A stretch of DNA of 47,300 nucleotides from Massilia atriviolacea (GTDB lineage: Bacteria; Pseudomonadota; Gammaproteobacteria; Burkholderiales; Burkholderiaceae_D), in the NCBI RefSeq assembly GCF_003953935.1, contig NZ_RXLQ01000020.1, positions 1 through 47,300 of the forward strand, given 5' to 3'. Positions 36,687 to 47,300 of the stretch are shown here, one piece after another; positions within the stretch are counted from its first letter, which is position 1, and every line of letters starts with the position of its first letter. The position numbers and the translations under genes were made by a program. Under the pieces are notes generated by a model. It worked only from the letters and a program-made list of their open reading frames with translations. It did not search any database and was not told where the DNA came from.

Positions 36687-39223
36687 AGACACTCTCGCGC
36701 TGGCTCCTGTTCGGCGAATGGCGCGCGCACCCGGTGCGCGCCCTGCTCGCGGTGGCGGCGATCGCGGTCGGCGTGGCGATGGGCTTTGCCATCCACCTGA
36801 TCAACGCCTCCGCCTTCAACGAGTTTTCGGCGGCGGTCAAGAGCCTGTCGGGGCAGGCCGACATCCAGGTGGCGGCGCGCGACACCGGCTTCGACGAAGC
36901 GATCTACCCGCGCCTGGTCCGGCATCCCTCGGTGGCGGTGGCCTCGCCGATCCTGAGCCTCAACGCCGGCGTGCCGGGCGCGCAGGGCACCCTGAAAATC
37001 ATCGGCCTGGACGCCTTTCGCGCCGGCTTCGTCACACCCGGCCTGCTCGCCGCCACCGACGGCGAGAACATGATGGACATGATGGCCGACGACGCCGTGT
37101 TCCTGTCGCCGGCGGCCATGGACTGGCTCAGGACCCGGCGCGGCGGCAGCGTGCAACTGCGCTCGGGCACGCGCGACTTTACCCTGCGCGTGGCCGGCGG
37201 CCTGCAGGAGGCGCGGCCCGGCCAGCGCATCGGCGTGATGGATATCGGCGCGGCCCAATGGCGCTTCGACAAAGCCGGCACCCTGACCCGCATCGACCTG
37301 CGCCTGCGCGCCGGGGTCGACCGCGGCGCCTTCCAGCGCGCGCTGGCGCAGGAACTCGAACGCGATTTCCCCGGCCGCTTCAACGTCGGCCAGCCCAACG
37401 ACGACGACGCCGAAAGCCGCAACCAGGGCATGAGCCGCGCCTACCGCGTCAACCTCACGGTGCTGGCGCTGGTGGCCCTGTTCACCGGCGCCTTCCTGGT
37501 GTTTTCGACCCAGGCGCTGTCGGTGATCCGGCGCCGCAGCCAGTTCGCGCTGCTGCGCGTGCTCGGCGTCGAACGCGCCCAGCTGCTGCGCCAGGTCCTG
37601 CTCGAAGGAGCCAGCCTGGGCGTCATCGGCGCCTTGCTCGGCATCGGCGCCGGCTATGCGCTGGCCGCCGCCGCGCTGCACTTTTTCGGCGGCGACCTGG
37701 GGGCCGGCTACTTTACCGGCGCCCGTCCGGCGGTCCAGTTCACGCCGGTGGCGGCCGTGGTGTTCTTTACGCTGGGCCTGGGCGTGGCCCTGCTCGGGTG
37801 TGTCGCCCCCGCCTGGGAAGCCTCGCGCGCGGCGCCGGCGGTGGCCCTCAAATCGGGCACCGACGAAGTCGCGCTGGCGCGCCTGGCGCGCATCTGGCCG
37901 TCGGTGCTGTGCATCGTGCTGGCCGGCGCGCTGGCGTTCGCGCCACCCGTGTTCGAACTGCCGCTGTTCGGCTACGCCGCCATCGGCCTGCTGCTGATCG
38001 GCGGGATCGGCCTGATGCCGCGCCTGGCCGCTTCGCTGTTCGGCATGGTCAACCGCGCGGCGATGCGCCGCACCCAGCGCCATCCGGTGCTCGCGCTGAC
38101 CATGGCGAGACTGGCCAATGCCTCCGGCCAGGCCGCCATTGCGCTGGGCGGCGTGCTATCGAGTTTCAGCCTGATGGTGGCGATGGCGATCATGGTATCG
38201 AGCTTCCGCGTCTCGCTCGACGACTGGCTGGTGCAACTGCTGCCGGCCGACCTGTACGTGCGCATTACCAGCGGCGGCAGCGCCGGCGGCCTCGGTCCTG
38301 CCGAGCAGGCCGCGCTCTCCGCCCTGCCGGGCGCGGCGCGGGTCGACTTTTTGCGCTCGCGCCAGATCTCGCTCGACGCGGCCCGGCCCGACGTGCTGCT
38401 GATGGCGCGCCCGATCGACGTGCTCGACCCCGGGCGCACGATCCTGATACGCGGCCAGACCGTCGCGGTGCCGTCCGGCGCGGTCCCGGTCTGGGTCTCG
38501 GAAGCGATGGTCGACCTGTACGGCGCGCGCGCCGGGGGCAGCTTGCGCCTGCCGCTGGGCGGACGGCTGCGCGCGTTTTTTGTCGCCGGCGTATGGCGCG
38601 ACTACGCCACCCAGGCCGGCTCGGTGCAGATGCGCCTGTCCGACTACCGCGCGCTGACCGGCGACACGCAGGTCAACGACGCCGCCATGTGGGTGAGCAA
38701 GGGCGTCGACGCCGACCAGCTGGAACAGAAGGTGCGCGCCCTGCCCTTCGGGCGCGCCCTCGACTTCGCCAAGCCGGGCGAAATCCGCGCCCTCAGCATG
38801 ACCATCTTCGACCGCAGCTTTGCCGTCACCTACGTGCTCGAAGCGATCGCGATCGCCATCGGCCTGGCCGGCGTGGCCGCCACCTTCTCGGCCCAGACCC
38901 TGGCGCGCGCCAGGGAGTTCGGCATGCTGCGCCACGTGGGCGTGACGCGCGGGCAGATCCTGCGCATCCTGGCGCTGGAAGGCGGGGCGCTGACGGCGCT
39001 GGGCGTGGCCTGCGGCTTCGCGCTCGGCTTCGTCATCAGCACGATCCTGGTCTACGTGGTCAACCCGCAATCGTTCCACTGGTCGATGCAGCTGCACGTG
39101 CCATGGGCGCTGGTCGGCGGCGTGGCCACCGTGCTGCTGATCGCGTCCGTGCTCACGGCGCTGGTGTCGGGGCGCTTTGCCCTGTCGGGCGGACCCATTC
39201 GAGCAGTCAGGGAGGACTGGTGA
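36683..39223 (+). CDS. FtsX-like ABC transporter permease
   Basis: An 846-residue inner-membrane protein with the double FtsX/MacB arrangement. TM1 is at about 18-38, a MacB-type periplasmic domain covers about 45-235, three helices lie near 255-375 and two further hydrophobic stretches at about 405-445. A second periplasmic domain (about 515-690) and three terminal helices follow (FSAQTLARAREFGMLRHVGVTRGQI is a typical coupling segment). These permeases need a separate LolD/MacB-type ATPase, which is not found in this window. AttH follows by a four-base overlap, as in att-type gene sets, so export or envelope lipid handling is likely (inference). Confidence 0.88.
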   Translation: MKTLSRWLLFGEWRAHPVRALLAVAAIAVGVAMGFAIHLINASAFNEFSAAVKSLSGQADIQVAARDTGFDEAIYPRLVRHPSVAVASPILSLNAGVPGAQGTLKIIGLDAFRAGFVTPGLLAATDGENMMDMMADDAVFLSPAAMDWLRTRRGGSVQLRSGTRDFTLRVAGGLQEARPGQRIGVMDIGAAQWRFDKAGTLTRIDLRLRAGVDRGAFQRALAQELERDFPGRFNVGQPNDDDAESRNQGMSRAYRVNLTVLALVALFTGAFLVFSTQALSVIRRRSQFALLRVLGVERAQLLRQVLLEGASLGVIGALLGIGAGYALAAAALHFFGGDLGAGYFTGARPAVQFTPVAAVVFFTLGLGVALLGCVAPAWEASRAAPAVALKSGTDEVALARLARIWPSVLCIVLAGALAFAPPVFELPLFGYAAIGLLLIGGIGLMPRLAASLFGMVNRAAMRRTQRHPVLALTMARLANASGQAAIALGGVLSSFSLMVAMAIMVSSFRVSLDDWLVQLLPADLYVRITSGGSAGGLGPAEQAALSALPGAARVDFLRSRQISLDAARPDVLLMARPIDVLDPGRTILIRGQTVAVPSGAVPVWVSEAMVDLYGARAGGSLRLPLGGRLRAFFVAGVWRDYATQAGSVQMRLSDYRALTGDTQVNDAAMWVSKGVDADQLEQKVRALPFGRALDFAKPGEIRALSMTIFDRSFAVTYVLEAIAIAIGLAGVAATFSAQTLARAREFGMLRHVGVTRGQILRILALEGGALTALGVACGFALGFVISTILVYVVNPQSFHWSMQLHVPWALVGGVATVLLIASVLTALVSGRFALSGGPIRAVREDW

Positions 39224-40290
39224 GACGATTCATTTTTGCGCTGCTGATCGCGGCGGCCCAGATCGGCCATGCGGCGCCGCCGGCCTTCGGCGTGGTCGCG
39301 CCCGGGCGCGCGCTGTCGTTCCCGGCCGATTACGGCGCGCATCCGGACTACCTCACCGAATGGTGGTACGTCACCGGCTGGCTCAAGACCGCCGACGGCA
39401 AGCCGCTCGGTTTCCAGGTCACGTTCTTCCGGCGCGCCACCGGGCATGACCGCGCCAACCCGAGCGCGTTCGCGCCCAGGCAGCTGGTGATCGGCCACGC
39501 CGCCGTGTCCGACCCCACGCTCGGCAAGCTGGCGCACGACCAGCGCACCGTGCGCGAAGGCTTCGGCCTGGCGCACGCCAGAACCGGCAACACCGACCTC
39601 AAACTGGACGACTGGACCATGCTGCGCGGCGCCGACGGCACTTACCGCGTCAGCATCGCCTCGCCGCACCTGACCCTCGACCTGAGCCTGGCCCCGACCC
39701 AGCCGGTGCTGCCGCAGGGCCAGGGCGGCTTTTCGCGCAAGAGCGCAAGCGGCCAGTACGCCAGCTACTACTACAGCGAGCCGCAGCTCAAGGTGCGCGG
39801 CAGCGCCGCCGCCGGCAAGGGCGCCGTGCAGGCGGTCGAAGGGAGCGCCTGGCTCGATCACGAATGGTCGACCGAAGCGCTGCCGCCCGACACCCAGGGC
39901 TGGAATTGGGTCGGCGCCAACCTCGATGACGGCTCGGCGCTGATGGCTTTCCAGATCCGCAGCAAACAAGGTGGTAAACTATGGGCGCACGCGACGGTCC
40001 GCGATGCGGCAGGCAAGGTGACGCAATACGCTCCCGGCGACGTGGTATTTACGCCGCAGGTTCACTGGACGTCGCCGCGCACGCACGCCGTCTACCCGGT
40101 GGCGACGACGATCACGACCGGCGCCACGCAATGGCGGATCGACCCGCTGCAGCCCGACCAGGAACTCGACTCGCGCCGCTCGACCGGCGCGGTCTACTGG
40201 GAAGGCGCGGTCACGGTCAAGCGCGACGGCAAGCCGGCCGGCAAGGGCTACCTCGAAATGACCGGATACGACCGCGCGATGAAACTTTAA
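39220..40290 (+). CDS. AttH / CrtC-like lipocalin-fold exported protein
   Basis: A 356-residue protein with signal peptide RRFIFALLIAAAQIGHAA. The mature part has ADYGAHPDYLTEWWYVTGWL, GFQVTFFRR, SAWLDHEWSTEALPPDTQGWNW and YWEGAVTV, the signature of the AttH/carotenoid 1,2-hydratase (CrtC) group, which has a double-barrel lipocalin fold. Without carotenoid genes nearby a hydratase role is doubtful; AttH-type proteins go with FtsX-like permeases. The start is GTG at 39220, overlapping the permease stop, with GGAGG at 39211-39215. The MsbA-type gene follows after 26 bases. Confidence 0.87.
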   Translation: MRRFIFALLIAAAQIGHAAPPAFGVVAPGRALSFPADYGAHPDYLTEWWYVTGWLKTADGKPLGFQVTFFRRATGHDRANPSAFAPRQLVIGHAAVSDPTLGKLAHDQRTVREGFGLAHARTGNTDLKLDDWTMLRGADGTYRVSIASPHLTLDLSLAPTQPVLPQGQGGFSRKSASGQYASYYYSEPQLKVRGSAAAGKGAVQAVEGSAWLDHEWSTEALPPDTQGWNWVGANLDDGSALMAFQIRSKQGGKLWAHATVRDAAGKVTQYAPGDVVFTPQVHWTSPRTHAVYPVATTITTGATQWRIDPLQPDQELDSRRSTGAVYWEGAVTVKRDGKPAGKGYLEMTGYDRAMKL

Positions 40291-40316
40291 AAAACGAACA
40301 CTGAAGCACTGACACG

Positions 40317-42167
40317 ATGACCAACAGCTCCACCAGCAGCGCCACCCACAGCCCGACCAACAGCAACGCGTCCGAATCGAACCGCAAAGGCAGCCTGGCC
40401 GCCTTCAAGGGCCTGTTCCCCTTCCTGCGCCCGTACCGCCGCCAGTTCCTGATGGCCGGCATCGCGCTGGTGGTCGCCGCCGGCGCCACCCTGGCGATTC
40501 CGGCCGCCTTCAAGCAGATGATCGACCTCGGTTTCGGCGCCTCGGCCGGGGCGAAGAGCATTCGCCATGTCGACGCCACCTTCCTCGCCCTGTTCGGCGT
40601 GGCTTCGCTGCTGGCAGTGGCCACCGCCGCGCGCTTCTTCACCGTGAGCTGGCTGGGCGAGCGCGTCACCGCCGACATCCGCAGCGCCGTGTACAAGCAC
40701 GTGGTCGACCAGAGCCCCGAGTTTTTCGAGACCACGCAGACCGGGGAAGTCCTCTCGCGCATCACCACCGACACCACCCTGATCCAGGCGGTGGTCGGCA
40801 CCAGCATCTCGATGGCGCTGCGTAACGTGCTGCTGTTCGTGGGCGGGCTGGTGATGTTGTTCGTCACCAGCGTCAAGCTGTCCTCCATCATCCTGGCGCT
40901 GCTGGTGGCCGTGATCGTGCCGATCGTGCTGTTCGGGCGGCGCGTGCGCAAGCTCTCGCGCGACTCGCAGGACCGCATCGCCGACGCCTCCGCCATGGCC
41001 GGCGAAATCCTCAACGCCATGCCGACCGTGCAGGCCTTCACCCACGAAAAAATCGAATCGGCCCGCTTCGGCCGGTCGGTCGAAGGCGCGTTCTCGACCG
41101 CGATGCGGCGCATCCGCGCGCGCGCGCTGCTGACCATGCTCGCCATCGTGCTGGTGTTCGGCACCATCGTGTTCGTGCTGTGGCTCGGCGCGCATGCCGT
41201 CCTGGAAGGGACCATGACCGGCGGCGACCTTGGCCAGTTCATTTTGTACGCCTCGATCGTGGCCGGCTCGATCGGCGCGCTCTCGGAAGTGATGGGCGAA
41301 GCCCAGCGCGCCGCCGGCGCCACCGAACGCCTGCTCGAACTGCTGTCGGTGCAGTCCTCGATCCAGAACCCGGCCAAGCCGCTCGCCCTGCCGGCGCGCA
41401 CCGGCCCGGGCGCCGCGCTGGCCCTGAACGACGTCACCTTCTCGTATCCATCGCGACCCGAGACGGCGGCGCTGGGGCATCTGACGCTCTCCATCGCTCC
41501 GGGCGAAACGGTGGCCGTGGTTGGCCCTTCCGGCGCCGGCAAGACCACCCTGTTCCAGCTGTTCCTGCGCTTCTACGACCCGCAAAGCGGCACCATCACC
41601 CTCGATGGCGTCGACATCAAGCGCCTCGACCTGCACACGCTGCGCGAGGCCATCGGCATCGTCCCGCAGGACACGGTGATCTTCTCGGCCGACGCCATGG
41701 AAAACATCCGCTACGGGCGCGCCGACGCTACCGACGCCGAAGTGATCGCCGCCGCGCGCATGGCCGCCGCCCACGAATTCATCGAGCGCCTGCCGCAGGG
41801 GTACAAATCGTTCCTGGGCGAGCGCGGGGTGCGGCTCTCGGGCGGACAGCGCCAGCGCATCGCGATTGCGCGCGCGCTGCTGAAAAATCCGCCGCTGCTG
41901 CTGCTCGACGAAGCGACGAGTGCGTTGGACGCCGAATCGGAGCGACTGGTGCAAAGTGCGCTGGAAGCGGCGATGGTGGGCCGCACCACGGTCATTATCG
42001 CGCACAGGCTGGCGACGGTGCAGCGGGCCGACCGCATCATCGTGATGGAAGATGGGAAGATCGTCGAAACCGGCACGCACGCCTCGCTGGTCGCGCTGGG
42101 CGGCATTTACGCCAACCTGGCCGCCCTGCAGTTCCACAACATCCACATCGCCCACGAAGCAGCCTGA
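40317..42167 (+). CDS. MsbA-type ABC exporter (half transporter)
   Basis: A 616-residue fusion of a six-helix membrane domain (about 40-340) and an ATPase (about 365-600). Walker [10 protein letters not shown] lies near 403-411, the Q loop is IVPQDT, the signature LSGGQRQR near 508, Walker B LLLLDEAT near 528-535, and the switch histidine is in IIAHRL. It probably acts as a homodimer. The family exports lipids, lipid A precursors or drugs; substrate is not predictable. The N-terminal 25 residues are serine/threonine/asparagine-rich and disordered. It is the last of seven collinear genes from wrbA. Confidence 0.92.
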   Translation: MTNSSTSSATHSPTNSNASESNRKGSLAAFKGLFPFLRPYRRQFLMAGIALVVAAGATLAIPAAFKQMIDLGFGASAGAKSIRHVDATFLALFGVASLLAVATAARFFTVSWLGERVTADIRSAVYKHVVDQSPEFFETTQTGEVLSRITTDTTLIQAVVGTSISMALRNVLLFVGGLVMLFVTSVKLSSIILALLVAVIVPIVLFGRRVRKLSRDSQDRIADASAMAGEILNAMPTVQAFTHEKIESARFGRSVEGAFSTAMRRIRARALLTMLAIVLVFGTIVFVLWLGAHAVLEGTMTGGDLGQFILYASIVAGSIGALSEVMGEAQRAAGATERLLELLSVQSSIQNPAKPLALPARTGPGAALALNDVTFSYPSRPETAALGHLTLSIAPGETVAVVGPSGAGKTTLFQLFLRFYDPQSGTITLDGVDIKRLDLHTLREAIGIVPQDTVIFSADAMENIRYGRADATDAEVIAAARMAAAHEFIERLPQGYKSFLGERGVRLSGGQRQRIAIARALLKNPPLLLLDEATSALDAESERLVQSALEAAMVGRTTVIIAHRLATVQRADRIIVMEDGKIVETGTHASLVALGGIYANLAALQFHNIHIAHEAA

Positions 42168-42216
42168 CCACGCAAGCCGAGCGCTGACCGCCGATTCGGC
42201 ACTTCTCCCATTCCTA

Positions 42217-42453
42217 CAACCGGGGTCAGAGCTTTAACTTGCAACATTTGACAGTTTCACCACCTCAGTCAAAGCTTTTTAGGAAATCTTTCGGTTTGGA
42301 ACTGCGCTCTAGCGGGAAATATGTCAAATTTAGCCAGTTTGATCGTTTCACCATCGAAAGCAGCTAGTTCGGCCGGCAATGTTGCTCAGTTGAGGCCAAA
42401 CCCCGCAGAGCGCGATTTGACAATGTTGCGACTTAAAGCTCTGACCCCGGTTG
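42217..42453. mobile_element. MITE-like element with 21-bp terminal inverted repeats
   Basis: The ends are perfect 21-base inverted repeats at 42217-42237 (begins CAACCGGGGTCAGAGC) and 42433-42453 (ends GCTCTGACCCCGGTTG). Similarity continues inward: GCAACATTTGACA on the left against TTGACAATGTTGC on the right. A second inner pair, GCGCTCTAGCGGG and CCCCGCAGAGCGC, lies further in. The 237 bases hold no gene and are much lower in GC than the flanks. It ends 31 bases before the thyA ATG, so its right repeat lies in the thyA promoter region. Confidence 0.75.
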
Positions 42454-42464
42454 GGACGTTACGA

Positions 42465-42470
42465 TATAAT
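42465..42470 (+). promoter_or_regulatory. Candidate -10 element for thyA
   Basis: A perfect TATAAT lies 15 bases before the ATG. The best -35, CTGACC (42441-42446, 18-base spacer), lies inside the right terminal repeat of the neighbouring element. AGGAG (42472-42476) lies between -10 and ATG, so a start at about 42477 would leave it out of the mRNA; either transcription starts earlier or this -10 is not used. Confidence 0.4.
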
Positions 42471-42484
42471 CAGGAGTTTTAACG

Positions 42485-43279
42485 ATGCGCCAATACCTCG
42501 ACTTCATGCGCCATGTGAAAGACCATGGCACCGAAAAAACCGACCGCACCGGCACCGGTACGCGCTCGGTCTTCGGCCATCAGATGCGCTTCAACCTGCA
42601 GGACGGCTTCCCTCTGGTGACCACCAAGAAGGTGCATCTCAAATCCATCATCCATGAACTGATCTGGTTCCTGGCCGGCTCCACCAATATCGCCTACCTC
42701 AAGGACAACGGCGTCAGTATCTGGGACGACTGGGCCGACGCCAACGGCGACCTCGGGCCGATCTATGGCTACCAGTGGCGCAGCTGGCCCACCCCGGCCG
42801 GCGAGCATGTCGACCAGATCACCCAGGTGATGGAGCAGATCAAAAACAATCCGGACTCGCGCCGCATGATCGTCTCGGCCTGGAACGTGGCCGATATCCC
42901 GAACATGAAGCTGCCGCCCTGCCACGCGCTGTTCCAGTTCTATGTGGCCGACGGCAAGCTGTCATGCCAGCTGTATCAGCGCAGCGCCGATATCTTCCTC
43001 GGCGTGCCCTTCAACATCGCCTCGTATGCGATCCTGACCCACATGATGGCCCAGCAGGCCGGCCTGGACGTGGGCGACTTCATCTGGACCGGCGGCGACT
43101 GCCACCTGTATTCGAACCACATGGAGCAGGTCGACCTGCAGCTGGCGCGCGAGCCGTTCGCGCTCCCGCGCCTCGTCATCAAGCGCAAACCGGATTCGCT
43201 GTTCGACTACCGGTTCGAGGACTTCGACGTCGAGGGCTACCAGTCGCACCCGCACATCAAGGCGCCGGTCGCGGTCTAA
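42485..43279 (+). CDS. thyA: Thymidylate synthase
   Basis: Methylates dUMP to dTMP with methylenetetrahydrofolate. The 264-residue product equals E. coli ThyA in length. [19 protein letters not shown] holds the phosphate-binding arginine, [12 protein letters not shown] the nucleophile C146, and [17 protein letters not shown] the dUMP-binding arginine and asparagine. AGGAG at 42472-42476 gives a good ribosome site. The usual partner folA is not in the window. It is convergent with the chemoreceptor gene, 11 bases away. Confidence 0.97.
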   Translation: MRQYLDFMRHVKDHGTEKTDRTGTGTRSVFGHQMRFNLQDGFPLVTTKKVHLKSIIHELIWFLAGSTNIAYLKDNGVSIWDDWADANGDLGPIYGYQWRSWPTPAGEHVDQITQVMEQIKNNPDSRRMIVSAWNVADIPNMKLPPCHALFQFYVADGKLSCQLYQRSADIFLGVPFNIASYAILTHMMAQQAGLDVGDFIWTGGDCHLYSNHMEQVDLQLAREPFALPRLVIKRKPDSLFDYRFEDFDVEGYQSHPHIKAPVAV

Positions 43280-43290
43280 AGGCAGCGCCC

Positions 43291-45039
43291 TTAAAACTCT
43301 TCCCAGTCCGCTTCGACCGCGGCGCTGGCCGCGCGCTTCGGGGCGGCGGCCTTCGGTGCGGCCGCCTTGGGCGCGACCGGCTGCGGCTTGCCCGCCAGGC
43401 GCGGGGCCGCAGGTTCCGGCTTGCGCGGCGGCGCCTTGCGCGCCGCCACGTCCGGCGCCCGCAGCGGCGCGCCGTCGACCTTGAACACGCTGACCACCTG
43501 CGTCAGCGCGCCGGCCTGCTCCTGCAGCAAGCCCGCCGCCGCAGCCGCTTCCTCGACCAGGCCCACGTTTTGCTGGGTGATCGAATCCATCTCCCCGACC
43601 GCCTCGTTGATCTGGTCGATGCCGGCCGTCTGCTCCGCGCTGGCGGTGGTGATTTCGCCCATGATGTCGGTCACGCGCTGGATGCTGGTGACGATTTCCT
43701 GCATCGTCTCGCCGGCCTGGTCGACCAGCCTGGCGCCGCTGTCGACTTTTTCGACCGAGTCGCCGATGAGCTGCTTGATCTCCTTGGCGGCGCCGGCCGA
43801 GCGCTGCGCCAGGTTGCGCACTTCGGATGCCACCACCGCGAAGCCGCGTCCCTGCTCGCCGGCGCGCGCCGCTTCCACCGCCGCGTTGAGCGCGAGGATA
43901 TTGGTCTGGAAGGCGATACCGTCGATGACGGCGATGATGTCGACGATCTTCTTCGACGAGGCATTGATCGACCCCATGGTCTCGACCACCTGCGCCACCA
44001 CCACCCCGCCCTTGGTCGCCACTTCCGACGCGGACAGGGCCAGCACGTTGGCCTGGCGCGCATTGTCGGCGTTCTGGCGCACGGTGGAGGTCAGTTCTTC
44101 CATCGACGCCGCGGTCTGCTCCAGCGAACTGGCCTGGGAGCTGGTGCGGTCCGACAGGTCGGTGTTACCGGCCGCGATCTCGCTCGATGCGCTGGAAATG
44201 GTGTCGGTGCTGCTGCGGACTTCCGCGACAATGCTGGCGAGGTTGGCCTTCATCTTGTCCAGCGCGCCGAGCAAGGCGCCGATCTCGTTGCGTCCGTGCT
44301 TGCCGATCTTGCCGGTCAGGTCGCCGTCGGCGACGCGCACGGCGATCTGCATGGCTTCCTGCAGCGGCAGCGAAATCGCGCGCAGCAGGGCCCAGCCGAC
44401 CGCGATCCCGAGCACCACACCCAGGACCAGCACCGCCACCATGATCCAGGCGATCTCCTTGAGTTCGTCCTGGACCCGCACTTCGTCGGCGCTGACGCGG
44501 GTGGCGATGGCTTCCTTCATGCGTTCCATCGCCGCGTCGCCGACCCGGTAGGTCGGATTGATTTTCTTGATCAGCACATGCTCGGCGTCTTCCCACTTGC
44601 CGGCCTTGATCAGGGCCGCGGCCGCGCGGATGTTTTCCAGGCCGAGCCCCTCGCTTTTGGCGTACCACTCCTCGGCCAGGCGCTTCTCTTCCGGCGATTT
44701 GATGGCGTCCATGTATTCCTTCCAGCGCTTGGTGGCGCGCTCGGCGATCGCGTCGATCTGGTCGAAGTGCACGACCAGGGCGTGGTCGTGCAGTTGCGAC
44801 GAGGGCAGCACCGGATTGTGCTGGAGTGCCTGCAGGATCTGGCTGCGATTGAGTTCCATCTCGAGCCGGCTGGCCGCCTGCACCGAGCTGTTTTTGTAGT
44901 CTTCGAGCGTGACGTCGCGAATCAGGGCGACCGAATGGCCGGCGCTGTAGATGCCCATGCCGCCGATCGCCACCAGCAGCGCGATCAGGAAGCCGAGAAC
45001 CCCGGTGACGAGGTTTTTGATGCTGATGTTGTCGAACAT
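43291..45039 (-). CDS. Methyl-accepting chemotaxis protein with C-terminal DWEEF tether
   Basis: A 582-residue chemoreceptor. TM1 is at about 10-31, a periplasmic four-helix-bundle type ligand domain covers about 35-195, TM2 is at 197-219 and HAMP follows to about 270. The signalling hairpin tip [41 protein letters not shown] lies near 375-416. A proline/alanine/lysine-rich linker leads to the last residues DWEEF, which match the CheR/CheB-docking pentapeptide. The ligand is unknown. The ATG at 45039 has AAGGAG just upstream; the frame remains open beyond it only as an overlap with carB. No other chemotaxis genes are near. Confidence 0.93.
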   Translation of the reverse strand: MFDNISIKNLVTGVLGFLIALLVAIGGMGIYSAGHSVALIRDVTLEDYKNSSVQAASRLEMELNRSQILQALQHNPVLPSSQLHDHALVVHFDQIDAIAERATKRWKEYMDAIKSPEEKRLAEEWYAKSEGLGLENIRAAAALIKAGKWEDAEHVLIKKINPTYRVGDAAMERMKEAIATRVSADEVRVQDELKEIAWIMVAVLVLGVVLGIAVGWALLRAISLPLQEAMQIAVRVADGDLTGKIGKHGRNEIGALLGALDKMKANLASIVAEVRSSTDTISSASSEIAAGNTDLSDRTSSQASSLEQTAASMEELTSTVRQNADNARQANVLALSASEVATKGGVVVAQVVETMGSINASSKKIVDIIAVIDGIAFQTNILALNAAVEAARAGEQGRGFAVVASEVRNLAQRSAGAAKEIKQLIGDSVEKVDSGARLVDQAGETMQEIVTSIQRVTDIMGEITTASAEQTAGIDQINEAVGEMDSITQQNVGLVEEAAAAAGLLQEQAGALTQVVSVFKVDGAPLRAPDVAARKAPPRKPEPAAPRLAGKPQPVAPKAAAPKAAAPKRAASAAVEADWEEF

Positions 45040-45116
45040 TCGATACTCCTTGCGTGGCTGATCTGAAAATAATCCTCGATACACCGGTACCGCACCATGC
45101 GGCCGGCCTGCTTGCG

Positions 45117-47300
<2,184 letters not shown>

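Noticed and set aside
36302-40290. Plus-strand frames reading through DUF4124, permease and AttH in other phases
   Set aside because: The stretches before the ATG at 36683 and the GTG at 39220 are Arg/Ala-rich shadows of neighbouring genes. Start codons overlapping the previous stop explain the real genes better than fusions.
40287-42155. Minus-strand frame of 622 codons opposite the ABC exporter
   Set aside because: His/Gln/Gly-rich shadow; the plus strand has complete Walker A, signature and Walker B motifs.
42775-45066. Plus-strand frame of 763 codons across thyA and the chemoreceptor
   Set aside because: It overlaps two certain genes on different strands and shows no conserved motif.

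Overview
The window is GC-rich chromosomal DNA from a betaproteobacterium. The gene content and order (gloB / methyltransferase / rnhA / dnaQ, upp, aidB-type dehydrogenase, metY, wrbA-DUF2069, YihY, thyA, many GGDEF/EAL proteins) suggest Burkholderiales, family Oxalobacteraceae, of the Massilia/Duganella kind. That placement is inferred from gene order, protein sequence and base composition, not from a database search. Most of the window is core chromosome with short intergenic gaps. No rRNA, CRISPR array, prophage or complete insertion sequence was seen.

Layout. 1-545: a lower-GC stretch holding the end of an unrecognised gene, beside tRNA-Val(CAC) at 546-620. 633-3475: dnaQ, rnhA and a YafS-like methyltransferase on the minus strand, divergent from gloB. 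3692-9251: a periplasmic binding protein coupled to a 1478-residue hybrid kinase that carries its own GGDEF and EAL domains. 9363-12294: malate synthase, a divergent LysR regulator and a cold-shock gene. 12637-15460: upp with an Hpt gene behind it, and an AidB-type acyl-CoA dehydrogenase. 15789-27136: four signalling proteins (PAS-GGDEF-EAL, HDOD, REC-DUF3369-GGDEF-EAL, propeller-Y_Y_Y-GGDEF), interrupted by aroC and an MFS transporter on the other strand. 27206-29607: a tight minus-strand trio (CBS, PhzF-like, secreted propeller). 29831-32281: metY, an alpha/beta hydrolase and a DUF962 protein. 32295-42167: YihY divergent from a seven-gene collinear run (wrbA, DUF2069, FAD dehydrogenase, DUF4124, FtsX-like permease, AttH/CrtC-like protein, MsbA-type ABC exporter). 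42217-42453: a small low-GC element with 21-bp terminal inverted repeats, directly upstream of thyA. 43291-47300: a chemoreceptor and the 3' part of an unusual carB homologue with an extra C-terminal domain.

The main theme is cyclic-di-GMP signalling. Four GGDEF/EAL proteins, one HDOD protein, one stand-alone Hpt protein and one chemoreceptor lie within about 42 kb. The points most worth following up are the carB homologue with its extra domain, a LexA-type operator in front of the REC-DUF3369-GGDEF-EAL gene, the binding-protein / hybrid-kinase pair, and the inverted-repeat element that touches the thyA promoter. No complete new multi-gene defence or biosynthetic system could be demonstrated.
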